A stretch of DNA of 64,000 nucleotides from Pseudomonas sp. MYb118 (GTDB taxonomy: Bacteria; Pseudomonadota; Gammaproteobacteria; Pseudomonadales; Pseudomonadaceae): assembly GCF_040947875.1 (NCBI RefSeq), contig NZ_JBFRXN010000001.1:992001-1056000 (forward strand). Reading direction: 5' to 3'. A program made the translations under genes and the position numbers. Under the pieces are notes generated by a model, which was not told where the DNA came from, did no database searches, and saw only the letters and a list, made by a program, of their open reading frames with translations. This document shows, piece by piece, positions 8,973-18,656 of this stretch. Numbering within the stretch: position 1 is the first letter of the stretch; each line of letters begins with the position of its first letter.

Positions 8973-9115
8973 GGTCGTCCATCCAACGGCGATGGATCAA
9001 TGTTGCAAACGCATCAATCACCACCCCAAATGCAGACCCGGGGGCGAACCTGCCTGAGCGTGTCTGCTCGAGGTATGCTGTGGCTCATGTCTTTTACTTG
9101 GCGAACACCTCTGTC

Positions 9116-9505
9116 ATGGCTACACCAAAGCGAAAACACTCCACCATCGAGCGCGAACTGGCGCGTGCGCTGACCACTGCCTGCGAGGCGGCAAAAAGCG
9201 AGATGGTCGGGTTCGAGTGGCTGACCCACCGGGTCGATTACGCGCGCTTCCCGGAAAGCCTGATTGTCACCTGGGTGTTCGACCGCGACAGCCACCTGGA
9301 CCAGGCCGTCGCCGGGCAGGCCAAGGCGCACATGCACGCACTCACCCTGGCAGCCTTCGATGAGATCGGCATCAGCGTGAAAGACATCGCCCGCCATGTC
9401 GAAGTCGACTCGCAGCAGCGTTGCGATACCCAGCACGGTGGCGACTGGGCGGCGCGCATCGACTCACGCCTGCGCAAGGAGGGGCGCCGTGGCCAAGGAC
9501 ATTGA
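9116..9505 (+). CDS. Conserved-looking hypothetical protein
   Basis: This 129-aa soluble protein begins with a basic N terminus (MATPKRKHST) and has no signal peptide or membrane segment. I do not recognise the family. ATG 9116 lies in the same frame as a GTG at 9080; I prefer the ATG although neither has a clear ribosome site. Its last 17 nt overlap the start of the DUF1289 gene, whose strong Shine-Dalgarno lies inside this coding region, so the two are probably translationally coupled. Confidence 0.65.
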   Translation: MATPKRKHSTIERELARALTTACEAAKSEMVGFEWLTHRVDYARFPESLIVTWVFDRDSHLDQAVAGQAKAHMHALTLAAFDEIGISVKDIARHVEVDSQQRCDTQHGGDWAARIDSRLRKEGRRGQGH

Positions 9506-9683
9506 AAACCCCTGCGTCTCGCTGTGCCAGTTGAACAGCGAACTGTGCGTGAGCTGCGGGCGCACCCGCGAAGAGATCCGCAAATGGCGCGGCATGAAGC
9601 GCCCGGAAAAAATGGCGGCCGTGCAGAAGGCCACGGCGCGCCTGAAGGCCATCAACAAAAAGAAGAGCAAGGCCCAGGCCTAG
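9489..9683 (+). CDS. DUF1289 small cysteine-rich protein
   Basis: This 64-aa protein has the four-cysteine DUF1289 pattern (CVSLC, then CVSCGR) followed by a helix with RKWRGM and a lysine-rich tail. The cysteines probably bind a metal, but the role of the family is unknown. The start is GTG 9489, preceded by the strong ribosome site AAGGAGG. It follows the hypothetical gene in an overlapping arrangement and converges with the DUF1329 gene, overlapping it by 4 nt. Confidence 0.85.
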   Translation: MAKDIENPCVSLCQLNSELCVSCGRTREEIRKWRGMKRPEKMAAVQKATARLKAINKKKSKAQA

Positions 9684-11002
9684 CGAATGCCCGTGCCGGC
9701 CATGGCTTCCGGCACCCATTGCGCCGTCGACAGCGGTTCGATGTAGCGGATGCCGCCATGGGGACCTACCACGCCGTTGATGTTGTAGGTGCGGCGCGTC
9801 AGGTCATAGGTCATGAACGGTGTGGCGTCCGGCACCTGGCGGTCGTAGCTCTGGCTGAAGAATGCGAAGGAGCCGCGATAGAGCTGGCCGTCGGCGTCGT
9901 ACTGGTCGGAGGCGAGGGCGGCCCAGGTGTCCTCGTCCAGGTAGAAGCGGCGTTTCTGGTAGATGTGCCGGGCACCGGCCTTGAGCTTGCCTTCGACCAC
10001 GTACACCCGGTGTTTTTCCCAGCGTACGAAGTCCGGCGAAATGAAGTTCGGCGTCGTCAGCGACTTGGCGTTGCGCGCGTAGGTCAGCTTGTAGGTGTTG
10101 TAGGGCACGATCATTTCCTGCTTGCCCACCAGGGTCCAGTCGTACAGTTCCAGCGCCCGGGCGGTGCCGGGGTTCGGCGTGTCGTAGGCGAGGATCGAGA
10201 TCTGCTTGACCCGCCGCTGGCCAGGCAGGTACTGCCAGGCGCGGCCGGGGTATTGCACCGGGTTGCTGGCGTTCTTGAGCATGATCGACTCGCCGGCCCG
10301 GCGTGCGGGGCCAGTGTAGGACAGCTTCAACTGGTGGTAGATGTCCGAGTTGTTGAACGGCTTGGACAGGTTCTCGTAGATCGGAAACGACACGAACGCC
10401 TCGCCGCTGACCGCCAGGCTCGCCACACCCGCGGCGTCGACGTTCCAGGAGTCGTAGCGCGAATGAATGTTGACGCCCTGGTAGCGCAACAGGAAATTCC
10501 ACATCGCCTCGGCGCCGGATTGTGGGATGGGGAAGGGCACGCCGGGCAGCACGTTGTCGATGGCGGTGCCGTTGTCCAGGGAGCGGGCGGCGGTGGCGTT
10601 GCGGCGACTGTTGTCGAGGATCGCCTGGGGCAGCGACGCCGTGCGGTGCGTCGGGTAGACATCCAGGCGAAACCCCGGATAGCGTCGGGCCAACTCCACG
10701 GTGGTGGCGGTCAGCAGGTCCTTGTAGGCGTCGACGTTCCTGCCGTTGATCACCAGCACCGGTAGTTCATGGGCAAAGGGGTCGGGGCGCATGCCGTCGT
10801 CCGCCTTGAAACCGGCCGGGGCCGTGGTCAGCCCACCGTTGTAGGGCGGGATGGAGCCGTCGGCATTGCCGGCCTTTTCCGCGCCGACCCAGGTCAGGCT
10901 GGTGCCCAGTCGGGCCGCTTCCTGGCTGGAGACGGCGGTATGGGCATTGAAGCCCAATGCCAGCAACGGCAGGGCGGCGAGCAGGCTGTTCACGGGTTTC
11001 AT
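9680..11002 (-). CDS. DUF1329 exported protein
   Basis: The 440-aa protein has a signal peptide (MKPVNSLLAALPLLALGFNAHTA), then the DUF1329 domain with its typical early LGTSLTWVGAEKAGNADG and PPYNGG segments. The family is related to LolB/LolA-like lipid-binding folds and often sits beside DUF1302 and RND genes, suggesting a cell-envelope or lipid role; neither partner is adjacent here. ATG 11002 is preceded by AGGAG at a 9-nt spacing. It is transcribed toward the convergent DUF1289 gene and preceded by the LysR terminator. Confidence 0.85.
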   Translation of the reverse strand: MKPVNSLLAALPLLALGFNAHTAVSSQEAARLGTSLTWVGAEKAGNADGSIPPYNGGLTTAPAGFKADDGMRPDPFAHELPVLVINGRNVDAYKDLLTATTVELARRYPGFRLDVYPTHRTASLPQAILDNSRRNATAARSLDNGTAIDNVLPGVPFPIPQSGAEAMWNFLLRYQGVNIHSRYDSWNVDAAGVASLAVSGEAFVSFPIYENLSKPFNNSDIYHQLKLSYTGPARRAGESIMLKNASNPVQYPGRAWQYLPGQRRVKQISILAYDTPNPGTARALELYDWTLVGKQEMIVPYNTYKLTYARNAKSLTTPNFISPDFVRWEKHRVYVVEGKLKAGARHIYQKRRFYLDEDTWAALASDQYDADGQLYRGSFAFFSQSYDRQVPDATPFMTYDLTRRTYNINGVVGPHGGIRYIEPLSTAQWVPEAMAGTGIR

Positions 11003-11066
11003 ATTGTTATTCTCCTGTCCGGCTTCCACGCAAGAGTGGGCGCCGGAGGTTTTTCAGTCGTGACAT

Positions 11067-11095
11067 TAAAAAGCCCCCGGACTGCGGGGGCTTTT
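11067..11095 (-). terminator. Rho-independent terminator of the LysR gene at 11177-12064
   Basis: The inverted repeat AAAAGCCCCCG / CGGGGGCTTTT forms a G+C-rich stem. Read on the minus strand it ends in CTTTTTAA, a T-tract. It lies between the LysR stop and the DUF1329 start, so it isolates the two genes. Confidence 0.88.
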
Positions 11096-11176
11096 CATTT
11101 GACGACAGGCGTTTGGCTATTCATGACACGCCGGGGGCCGGGTGTCCGAATGCCTGTTGCTGCATAGAGGCAAGCT

Positions 11177-12064
11177 TCAATAGCGCAACGCATCAATGAC
11201 CACGCCCAGCGCCGACGACTGCTCACGCCGATTGGGGTAGTACAGGTGGTAGCCAGCAAAGGGTTGGCACCAGTCTTCCAGCACACGAATAAGGCGGCCC
11301 GCAGCCAGATCGCCAGCCACCATGTCTTCCGGCAGGAACGCCAGGCCGCAACCGGCCACGGCGGCACGCAGGATCGGCACGCTGCTGTTGAAGGTCCATT
11401 GGCCCTCGACGCGGGCCTTGAGTTCGTGGCCGCCCTTTTCGAAATCCCATTGCAGCAGGCTACCGTGGGTCGGCAAGCGCAGGTTGATGCAGTTATGCGC
11501 CGACAGGTCGCTTGGCGTCATCGGGTGAGGTTTTTTGCGAAAGTACTCGGGCGATGCCACGACGGCCATCTGCAAGCGTGGCCCGATAGGCACCGCGATC
11601 ATGTCCTTGGCCACCTGGTCGCCCAGGCGCACCCCGGCGTCATAACGTTGCGCGACGATGTCCGAGAGGGCGTAGTCGACGGTGATCTCAACCTTGATGT
11701 CCGGGTAGTCGGGCAGCACTTTCAGCAGCTTGGGCCAGAGGATGTTGTTGGCCGCATGCTCCGACGCGGAAATCCTGATGTTGCCGGCGGGTGTGTCGCG
11801 AAACTCGGTGACCGCGGCCAGTTCCTGGTCGATCTCGTCGAAGCGTGGCGCCATGGATTGATACAGGCGTTGGCCGGCCTCGGTGGGGGACACGCTGCGC
11901 GTGGTGCGCGTGAGCAAGCGCACACCCAGGCGCGTTTCCAGGCTGCGCATGGTGTGGCTCAGGGCCGATTGCGAAACGCCAAGCTGAGCCGCCGCGCGGG
12001 TGAAGCTGCCTTCGCGGGCGATGACCACGAAGGCTTGCAGGTCGTTGAGATTGGCACGGGACAT
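11177..12064 (-). CDS. LysR-family transcriptional regulator (paralogue of 6797-7690)
   Basis: The 295-aa protein has a winged helix-turn-helix (residues about 5-63, LGVSQSALSHTMRSLE) and a LysR substrate-binding domain. It shares long motifs with the LysR at 6797-7690, including RTTRSVSPTEAG, DIVAQ, QVAKDMIA and GRLIRVLEDWC. ATG 12064 was chosen because GAGG lies upstream and the HTH then starts at the usual distance. The nearest possible target on the same strand is the hydrolase operon ending at 12165. Confidence 0.92.
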   Translation of the reverse strand: MSRANLNDLQAFVVIAREGSFTRAAAQLGVSQSALSHTMRSLETRLGVRLLTRTTRSVSPTEAGQRLYQSMAPRFDEIDQELAAVTEFRDTPAGNIRISASEHAANNILWPKLLKVLPDYPDIKVEITVDYALSDIVAQRYDAGVRLGDQVAKDMIAVPIGPRLQMAVVASPEYFRKKPHPMTPSDLSAHNCINLRLPTHGSLLQWDFEKGGHELKARVEGQWTFNSSVPILRAAVAGCGLAFLPEDMVAGDLAAGRLIRVLEDWCQPFAGYHLYYPNRREQSSALGVVIDALRY

Positions 12065-12164
12065 TGATGAGATCCTCTCATGAAGGCTTGAGCTATTGGC
12101 CCATCTAATCATGTCCCGTAGCGATTGGGGTGGTTGAATGCCGCTGCTGGCGTATCCGCGGGCC

Positions 12165-13217
12165 TCACAGCGTTCTTTGGTAGAACGTCTTGAGCTTGCC
12201 CATCGCGGCGTCGACGTACTTGGGCACCCAGTAGGTTTCGATATGGGTGGCGCCTTCGATCCGGAACAGCTCCTTGTCCTGGGTGCCGGTGGCCTTGGCG
12301 AAGGCGTCCTCGGTCATGTACAGGCTGTCGGCCTGGGTGCCGGCGATCATCAGCAGGGGCTGCTGGATCAGTTCGATCTGGTTCGTGGCGTCGAACCGCA
12401 TCAGGTCGAGCAGGCTGCTGGTGGTGTACTTGAAGGTCGAGTTGGGGTGTGCGTGGGTTTTCCAGTAGTACTCGTAGCCCTGGCGATAGAGGGCGAACGG
12501 CAGCTTGGCGATCTGCTCATCGCTCAGGTTGGCGTCCCCGGAGTAGCGAACTTCACCACCGGCGGCTTCCTCGGCACGCGCCTCGGCGGCTTGCTTGAGC
12601 CGGTCCTGGACGGTGTCCAGTTGCGAGTCGGCGTAGCCATTGCGGCGAACCCGCCCGGAGTTGAACATACTGATGGTTGCCACGGTCTTGAAGCGCTTGT
12701 CGGTTTCAGCGGCGGCCAGCGAGTAACCACCGCCGCCACAGATACCGAGCAAGCCCAGGCGTGACCTATCCACCCCGCTGTATTGCGTGATGAAATCCGC
12801 CATGCCGTGGATATCCTCGATGCGGTTGGCCGGTTTGTCGACGCTGCGCGGTTGTCCTTCGCTCGCGCCCTGGTAGGCCGCGTCGGCGGTGATGGTGATG
12901 TAGCCTTCTTCGGCCAGGCGTTGTGCGTAGAGGCCGGCAACCTGTTCTTTGACGCCGCCGTTCGGGTGGGCGACGACGATGGTCGGGTAGACCTTTGTCC
13001 CGTCGTAGCCTGCCGGGGTGTACACGTTGGCGGCGATTTTCAGGCCGTTCAATTGATAGCTGACCGGATGAATGTTCACCTTGCCGGCGTCGTTGCGGGT
13101 GATGGCCCCGTCGTACACCAGCGTGAACGGATTCTTTTTGTAGTCCGCGGCGCCGCTCTCTGCCGAGCCGCCCACCATGGCCGCCATCAAGGTGGCTTTG
13201 AGTACTGTCTTTCTCAT
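12165..13217 (-). CDS. Exported dienelactone-hydrolase-type alpha/beta hydrolase with Cys nucleophile
   Basis: The 350-aa protein has a signal peptide (hydrophobic residues about 5-25, then SGAADYKKNP) and an alpha/beta-hydrolase fold. The nucleophile elbow is GICGGGG, with Cys in place of the more common Ser, as in dienelactone hydrolases and YcjY-like proteins; a late THIETYW provides the probable catalytic His. It should hydrolyse esters, lactones or thioesters in the periplasm; the substrate is unknown. ATG 13217 gives the best signal peptide. It is the last gene of the leftward operon starting at 16042. Confidence 0.82.
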   Translation of the reverse strand: MRKTVLKATLMAAMVGGSAESGAADYKKNPFTLVYDGAITRNDAGKVNIHPVSYQLNGLKIAANVYTPAGYDGTKVYPTIVVAHPNGGVKEQVAGLYAQRLAEEGYITITADAAYQGASEGQPRSVDKPANRIEDIHGMADFITQYSGVDRSRLGLLGICGGGGYSLAAAETDKRFKTVATISMFNSGRVRRNGYADSQLDTVQDRLKQAAEARAEEAAGGEVRYSGDANLSDEQIAKLPFALYRQGYEYYWKTHAHPNSTFKYTTSSLLDLMRFDATNQIELIQQPLLMIAGTQADSLYMTEDAFAKATGTQDKELFRIEGATHIETYWVPKYVDAAMGKLKTFYQRTL

Positions 13218-13249
13218 GGGAATTTCCACTGGGTTCAGGTGTGATTGCG

Positions 13250-14332
13250 TCAGTCCAGATGTTTCTCGGTGAGAAATCCGGACACCAGATCGGCGATCTG
13301 GACGTTGTTCAGATCAGACATGGGGAAGTGCGTATTGCCCTTGATGCCTATTTCCGGCAAATGAATGAGCCGCACGTCACCGCCATGTCTGTTCACGGTG
13401 TCGCGCCACAACCTCGCCATCGCCAGGCGGGCGCGCCAGCTGTCCTGGGCGGGGAGGTCGGTGGCCTGCTCGGGAATGTTGTCGCCATAGAGCACCAGGA
13501 TGGGGATGCGGGTCAGTGCCTTGAACTGCTCCATCGGCACCGATGTTCCCTGCACCGTGTCGAATGCGCTGGGAATGGGCGCGGGCACTTCCCCTGCCGG
13601 AAACACGAAGCTGCTGCCGGGCTCGAACGCGACGATCGCCTTGACCTTGTCGTTCTTGATGGCGGTGAGCCAACCGGGCCCGCCGCCTTGTGAGTGGGTG
13701 AACAGGATGCCGGGGCCGATTCGGTTGAACACCGCGGATACGCCATCGGACACCACACCCATGTCGAACGGGCCGGTGTTGGGCGTCATGGCGCGAAAGA
13801 ACTGCTCGCGGGTTTGCGCATCCCGAGCCACTTGCGCGTTGTCGAAGTAGTGGGGCCACAAGCCGATCCGGAACTGGTTGAACCACAGTTGTTCGTCCGG
13901 TGTGGGTTTGACGGTGGCCTCGACCATGCTGCGACCCGCGTCGCCCCGTCGTGGCTGGTCGATCAGGTAAACGCCGTAGTGGCGTCGCAGGAAGATGTTC
14001 TGGAAGCCTTCGCGGCCATCGGCGGTGGTCTCCCAGGTCTTGGAAAACTGGCCCGCGCCGTGCCACATGACAATGGGCAATCTGCGCGCACCGACAGGCA
14101 CCTGGTAGAACGCGTAGGCGTGATCGCCATGGTAGGTCTGACCGGCCGGGACCATGGGTTGACGCGGGTCGAATTGGCCCGGCGCAGTGGTCATTGTCCC
14201 GCCGGCGGCGAAGCTGCCTTGCGCCTGGATCTGCAAGGGCGCGACTGTATCACCCGCGTCTGTGGAGTGAGCAGCGCAGGCGGCCAGCGTGCTGATCGTG
14301 GCGAGGATCAGTAAGGGTTGGGTGATCGTCAT
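13250..14332 (-). CDS. Alpha/beta hydrolase, predicted lipoprotein
   Basis: The 360-aa protein has a lipobox at the end of a hydrophobic leader (STLAAC), so it is probably lipid-anchored. The hydrolase fold shows an oxyanion-region WHGAG, a nucleophile elbow HSQGGG and a late His in GNTHFPMSD. It resembles esterase-like hydrolases of unknown substrate. It sits between the flavodoxin-like and Cys-hydrolase genes, 116 nt after the former and 32 nt before the latter, in the same leftward operon. Confidence 0.82.
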   Translation of the reverse strand: MTITQPLLILATISTLAACAAHSTDAGDTVAPLQIQAQGSFAAGGTMTTAPGQFDPRQPMVPAGQTYHGDHAYAFYQVPVGARRLPIVMWHGAGQFSKTWETTADGREGFQNIFLRRHYGVYLIDQPRRGDAGRSMVEATVKPTPDEQLWFNQFRIGLWPHYFDNAQVARDAQTREQFFRAMTPNTGPFDMGVVSDGVSAVFNRIGPGILFTHSQGGGPGWLTAIKNDKVKAIVAFEPGSSFVFPAGEVPAPIPSAFDTVQGTSVPMEQFKALTRIPILVLYGDNIPEQATDLPAQDSWRARLAMARLWRDTVNRHGGDVRLIHLPEIGIKGNTHFPMSDLNNVQIADLVSGFLTEKHLD

Positions 14333-14448
14333 GCCTGGGGTCTCCCTGCGATTTGATTCCTGGTTTTGTCGATGGGCGGGTACTTCGCCTGACGAGCTTG
14401 TGTCGTGGGTATCCGGTACTTCCCGATGAACAGCGAGGCGTCACGCGG

Positions 14449-15042
14449 TCAGCTTGCGAAGTGACCCTCGCTCAGCCATTCATTCACGTACTCCATGGTT
14501 TTGCGCTCCTGCTCGCCTTGCATGACCAGGCCTTCTTGCACTTTCGCTGCGGGTGCATGACGGTTGAGCACCGCGCGGCTGTTTCCCAGGCCGTAACCCC
14601 CATGGGTGTTGAACGGGATGATGGTCTTGCCGCTCAGGTCGTGTGTTGAAAGAAACGTGCGCACGACCGGGGGCATGGTTTCGCCCCAGATGGGGAAGCC
14701 GAGAAACACGGTGTCGTAGTCGGACAGATCGCGTACGTCGCTTTCCAGCGCCGGCTCGAAACCGCTGTCGCGCTCGTTGCGGGCTTGTTCGACGGTTTGC
14801 AGGTAGTCCTCGGGATAAGGCGTAGCCGGACGTATTTCGAACAGGTCTGCCCCCAGGCCACGCTGGATCAGGCCGGCGATCACTCGGGTATTACCCGAGC
14901 GAGAGAAGTACGCCACCAGCGTGCGCGAACCGCTGCGAGGCGCTTCGACGTCGCGGCTGTCCGTGCCGGCGAGGGCCAGCAGCGGGGCGCTTGCCAGAGC
15001 GGCAACGACGGTGCGTCGCAACGGATCGTGATCCTGGCTCAT
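14449..15042 (-). CDS. Flavodoxin-like protein with an N-terminal export signal
   Basis: The 197-aa protein has a flavodoxin domain with the FMN phosphate loop FSRSGNTR and the hydrophobic FLGFPIWGETMPPVV segment typical of the 4Fe-4S-free flavodoxin_4 group. Before it lies a 25-residue leader with twin arginines and a hydrophobic core (PLRRTVVAALASAPLLALAG), which resembles a Tat signal; Tat would export an FMN-loaded protein already folded. ATG 15042 has AGGAG 7 nt upstream. It begins 10 nt after the aldo-keto reductase stop, so the two are co-transcribed. Export is inferred from the leader only. Confidence 0.84.
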   Translation of the reverse strand: MSQDHDPLRRTVVAALASAPLLALAGTDSRDVEAPRSGSRTLVAYFSRSGNTRVIAGLIQRGLGADLFEIRPATPYPEDYLQTVEQARNERDSGFEPALESDVRDLSDYDTVFLGFPIWGETMPPVVRTFLSTHDLSGKTIIPFNTHGGYGLGNSRAVLNRHAPAAKVQEGLVMQGEQERKTMEYVNEWLSEGHFAS

Positions 15043-15052
15043 CACCGATCTC

Positions 15053-16174
<1,122 letters not shown>

Positions 16175-16254
16175 TTATGAAAACCACTCATCAATTCGCC
16201 CGCTACGCGTTGCGAAAATGGCCGGTGCCGGGTTGCATTCGGGCCGGGATCATC

Positions 16255-16267
16255 TTCAAATTGTGAA
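16255..16267. promoter_or_regulatory. Possible LysR-type operator (T-N11-A dyad)
   Basis: TTCAAATTGTGAA is a 13-bp dyad (TTCA-N5-TGAA) that fits T-N11-A. It lies 24 nt before the LysR start and in the divergent gap to the aldo-keto reductase. The match is short and could be chance. Confidence 0.35.
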
Positions 16268-16291
16268 ACATCCAAGCGCTGAGCCTTGACT

Positions 16292-17206
16292 ATGAACACG
16301 CCTCGTAAAGAATCACCGTTGCCCGAAGACCTGCGGGTGTTTCTCACCGTCATCCGCAAAAGCAGCTTCGTCGCGGCTTCCGAGGAGCTTGGCCTGTCGC
16401 CGGCCTATGTCAGCAAGCGCATTCGTGTGCTGGAGGAGGTGCTGGGCGCACGGCTGATGCACCGCACCACGCGCAACATCGCGCTGACCGATGCCGGCGA
16501 GCGCGCGCATCGCTGGGCCGTGCGCATTCTCGATGACCTGGACAACTTTGTCGGTGAACTGACCGACGTGCGCCAGGAGCCCAGCGGCCTGCTGCACATT
16601 TGCAGCAGCTTCGGTTTTGGCCGCAACCATGTGGCACCCGCCGTGGCGTTGCTGTCGTCGCGGTTTTCCGGGCTCGAGGTGCGCCTGGATGTGTTTGATC
16701 GCGTGGTAGACATCGTGGCCGAGGGTTTCGACCTGGAGATTCGCATCGGCGATGACCTGCCGGCGCAGCACCGGGCCCGCAAGCTGACCGACAACCACCG
16801 AGTGTTGTGTGCGACGCCCGAGTACCTGGCCAGCCGTGGCACGCCGCAGAGCCTCAAGGACCTGAGCACGCACGACTGCCTGGTGATCAAGGAGCGCAAT
16901 AACCCGTTCGGCGTCTGGCATTTGCAGCGCGATGGGCGTGATGAAAGCGTGCGGGTCAACGGCCCGTTGTCGTCGAACAATGGCGAGATTGTGTTGCAGT
17001 GGGCATTGAGCGGTCGCGGCATCCTGCTGCGTTCGTACTGGGACGTGAAGCCGTTGCTCAATGCCGGCAAGCTGGTGCGGGTGCTGCACGACTACACCCA
17101 GAGCGCCAACATCTGGGCCGTGTACCCGACACGCCTGGCCGATTCGGCCAAGCTGCGGGTGTGCGTCGAATTTTTGCAGGATCACTTCCAGGCATTGGCC
17201 GAGTGA
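16292..17206 (+). CDS. LysR-family transcriptional regulator
   Basis: The 304-aa protein has the LysR winged helix-turn-helix (residues about 10-68, LGLSPAYVSKRIRVLEE) and the effector-binding domain of the group with RTTRNIALTDAGER. I use ATG 16292; a TTG six bases upstream is less likely. It is divergent from the aldo-keto reductase operon with a 249-bp gap, the standard arrangement for a regulator of that operon. Confidence 0.9.
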   Translation: MNTPRKESPLPEDLRVFLTVIRKSSFVAASEELGLSPAYVSKRIRVLEEVLGARLMHRTTRNIALTDAGERAHRWAVRILDDLDNFVGELTDVRQEPSGLLHICSSFGFGRNHVAPAVALLSSRFSGLEVRLDVFDRVVDIVAEGFDLEIRIGDDLPAQHRARKLTDNHRVLCATPEYLASRGTPQSLKDLSTHDCLVIKERNNPFGVWHLQRDGRDESVRVNGPLSSNNGEIVLQWALSGRGILLRSYWDVKPLLNAGKLVRVLHDYTQSANIWAVYPTRLADSAKLRVCVEFLQDHFQALAE

Positions 17207-17234
17207 GCAACCGTCCAGGGCCCTGAACGGTTGC
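17207..17234. terminator. Bidirectional hairpin between convergent genes
   Basis: GCAACCGTCCAGGG and CCCTGAACGGTTGC form a 14-bp stem with one mismatch and almost no loop. It starts at the LysR stop and ends just before the transporter stop, so it can serve both convergent genes. There is no good T-tract. Confidence 0.6.
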
Positions 17235-17240
17235 AATGGC

Positions 17241-18584
17241 TCAGGCGAAAATGCCAAGCAGCACGCTGGCTGCGATCACCGTAGCGGCGCCGCCCAGGCG
17301 CGTGGAGATCTGCGCGAATGGCATCAGCCCCATGCGATTGGCGGCGGAGAGGATCGCCACGTCACCGGTGCCGCCCAGGCCGCTGTGGCAGCAGGTGACG
17401 ATGGCCGATTCGATGGGGTACATCTTCAGCAGATTGCCAATCAGGAAGCCCGCCAGGGTCATGGCGACCACCACCGTGGTGCACACCAGAACGTAGCCGA
17501 GCGAGAACACGCTCATCACGCTGTCCAGCGGCACATAGAGCATGCCCAGGCCGATCATCACCGGCCAGATGAAGGCGGTGGAAATCAACTTGTAGAACTG
17601 CTTGCTGCCCTTTTCCAGGCGGTCCGGCAGCACGCGCAGGTATTTGAACAGCACGGCCACCACGATCATCATCACCGGCCCCGGAATGTGCACCAGCTTT
17701 TCCAGCAGTCCGCCGAGGATGAAGAAGCTGCAGATCAGCAGGACGCCGGCGCCCATGTAGCGGAAGTCGATGGCGCCGTGGTCCTCGCTCTCCTTGAACT
17801 TGTCGTTCTCCTCACGGGCGCGGATCAGCATGCCGTCGCCGTTAAGCTTAGGCTTCTTCACGGCCAGGCGCGCCAGGGCGCCGGCGCAGATGATCGCGAC
17901 GATGTTGCCCACCACGGCCGCCGGCACCAGTTGCGCGACGTACTGCTCGGGGCTGCCGCCGAGGATGTGCGCGTAGGCCAGCGACAACGGCAGGATGCCT
18001 TCGCCGATGCCGCCGCCAATGATCGGCACGATGATGAAGAAGAACGTGTGGTACACCGAGTAGCCGAACAGCAGGCCCACCAGCAACCCGGCGACCACGG
18101 CGGCCAGGGTGCCGAGCACCAGCGGCACGAACATGCGGATCATGCCCTGGACCAGGATGAAGCGGTTCATGCCCAGGATGCTGCCCACCACCAGGCTGGC
18201 GATGACGAAGTACAAAAAGTTCGCGTCCTTCATCAGCATGCGCGTGGCATCGAGCGTGGTGCTGCCGAAGAAACCGTGGAACACCAGTACCGAAGGCAGC
18301 AGGAGGCACAGGATGGCACCGCCGCCGATGTCGCGGAACAGCGGCAGGCGCTGCCCCAGTTGGCCGAAGAACACGCCCATGGTCATGATCACGGCCAGGC
18401 CGCCGATCATGGTCTTGGGCAGGTAACCGAAATGCGCCGAACAGAACACGATGACGGCGATGGCGATGAAATAGGGCAGGGGGATGACGCCGATTTCGTA
18501 GGTCGCGAACGACCGCAGCAGGCGCCTTGCGCCAGACGTCGGGGCCGCGTCGCAAGCGGCCGTTTGCTCAATGGAGTTGTTCAT
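17241..18584 (-). CDS. 2-hydroxycarboxylate transporter (2HCT/CitS-CimH-MaeP family)
   Basis: This 447-aa inner-membrane protein has about 11 transmembrane segments and the two family re-entrant loop motifs: GGGIGEGILPLS in the first half and SGLGGTGDVAIL in the second. The end (ANRMGLMPFAQISTRLGG) matches the CitS pattern including the conserved arginine that binds the carboxylate. The family carries citrate, malate, lactate or related 2-hydroxy acids with Na+ or H+. It is 72 nt downstream of the LeuD-like gene on the same strand, which points to uptake of a substrate or export of a product of that hydro-lyase. Confidence 0.92.
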   Translation of the reverse strand: MNNSIEQTAACDAAPTSGARRLLRSFATYEIGVIPLPYFIAIAVIVFCSAHFGYLPKTMIGGLAVIMTMGVFFGQLGQRLPLFRDIGGGAILCLLLPSVLVFHGFFGSTTLDATRMLMKDANFLYFVIASLVVGSILGMNRFILVQGMIRMFVPLVLGTLAAVVAGLLVGLLFGYSVYHTFFFIIVPIIGGGIGEGILPLSLAYAHILGGSPEQYVAQLVPAAVVGNIVAIICAGALARLAVKKPKLNGDGMLIRAREENDKFKESEDHGAIDFRYMGAGVLLICSFFILGGLLEKLVHIPGPVMMIVVAVLFKYLRVLPDRLEKGSKQFYKLISTAFIWPVMIGLGMLYVPLDSVMSVFSLGYVLVCTTVVVAMTLAGFLIGNLLKMYPIESAIVTCCHSGLGGTGDVAILSAANRMGLMPFAQISTRLGGAATVIAASVLLGIFA

Positions 18585-18656
18585 GGTGTGACTCCTGGAA
18601 TTATTGTTGTAGGAGGATGCACCGGGCCTGCTCGTGGCCCGGTCGTTCAGCCCGGC

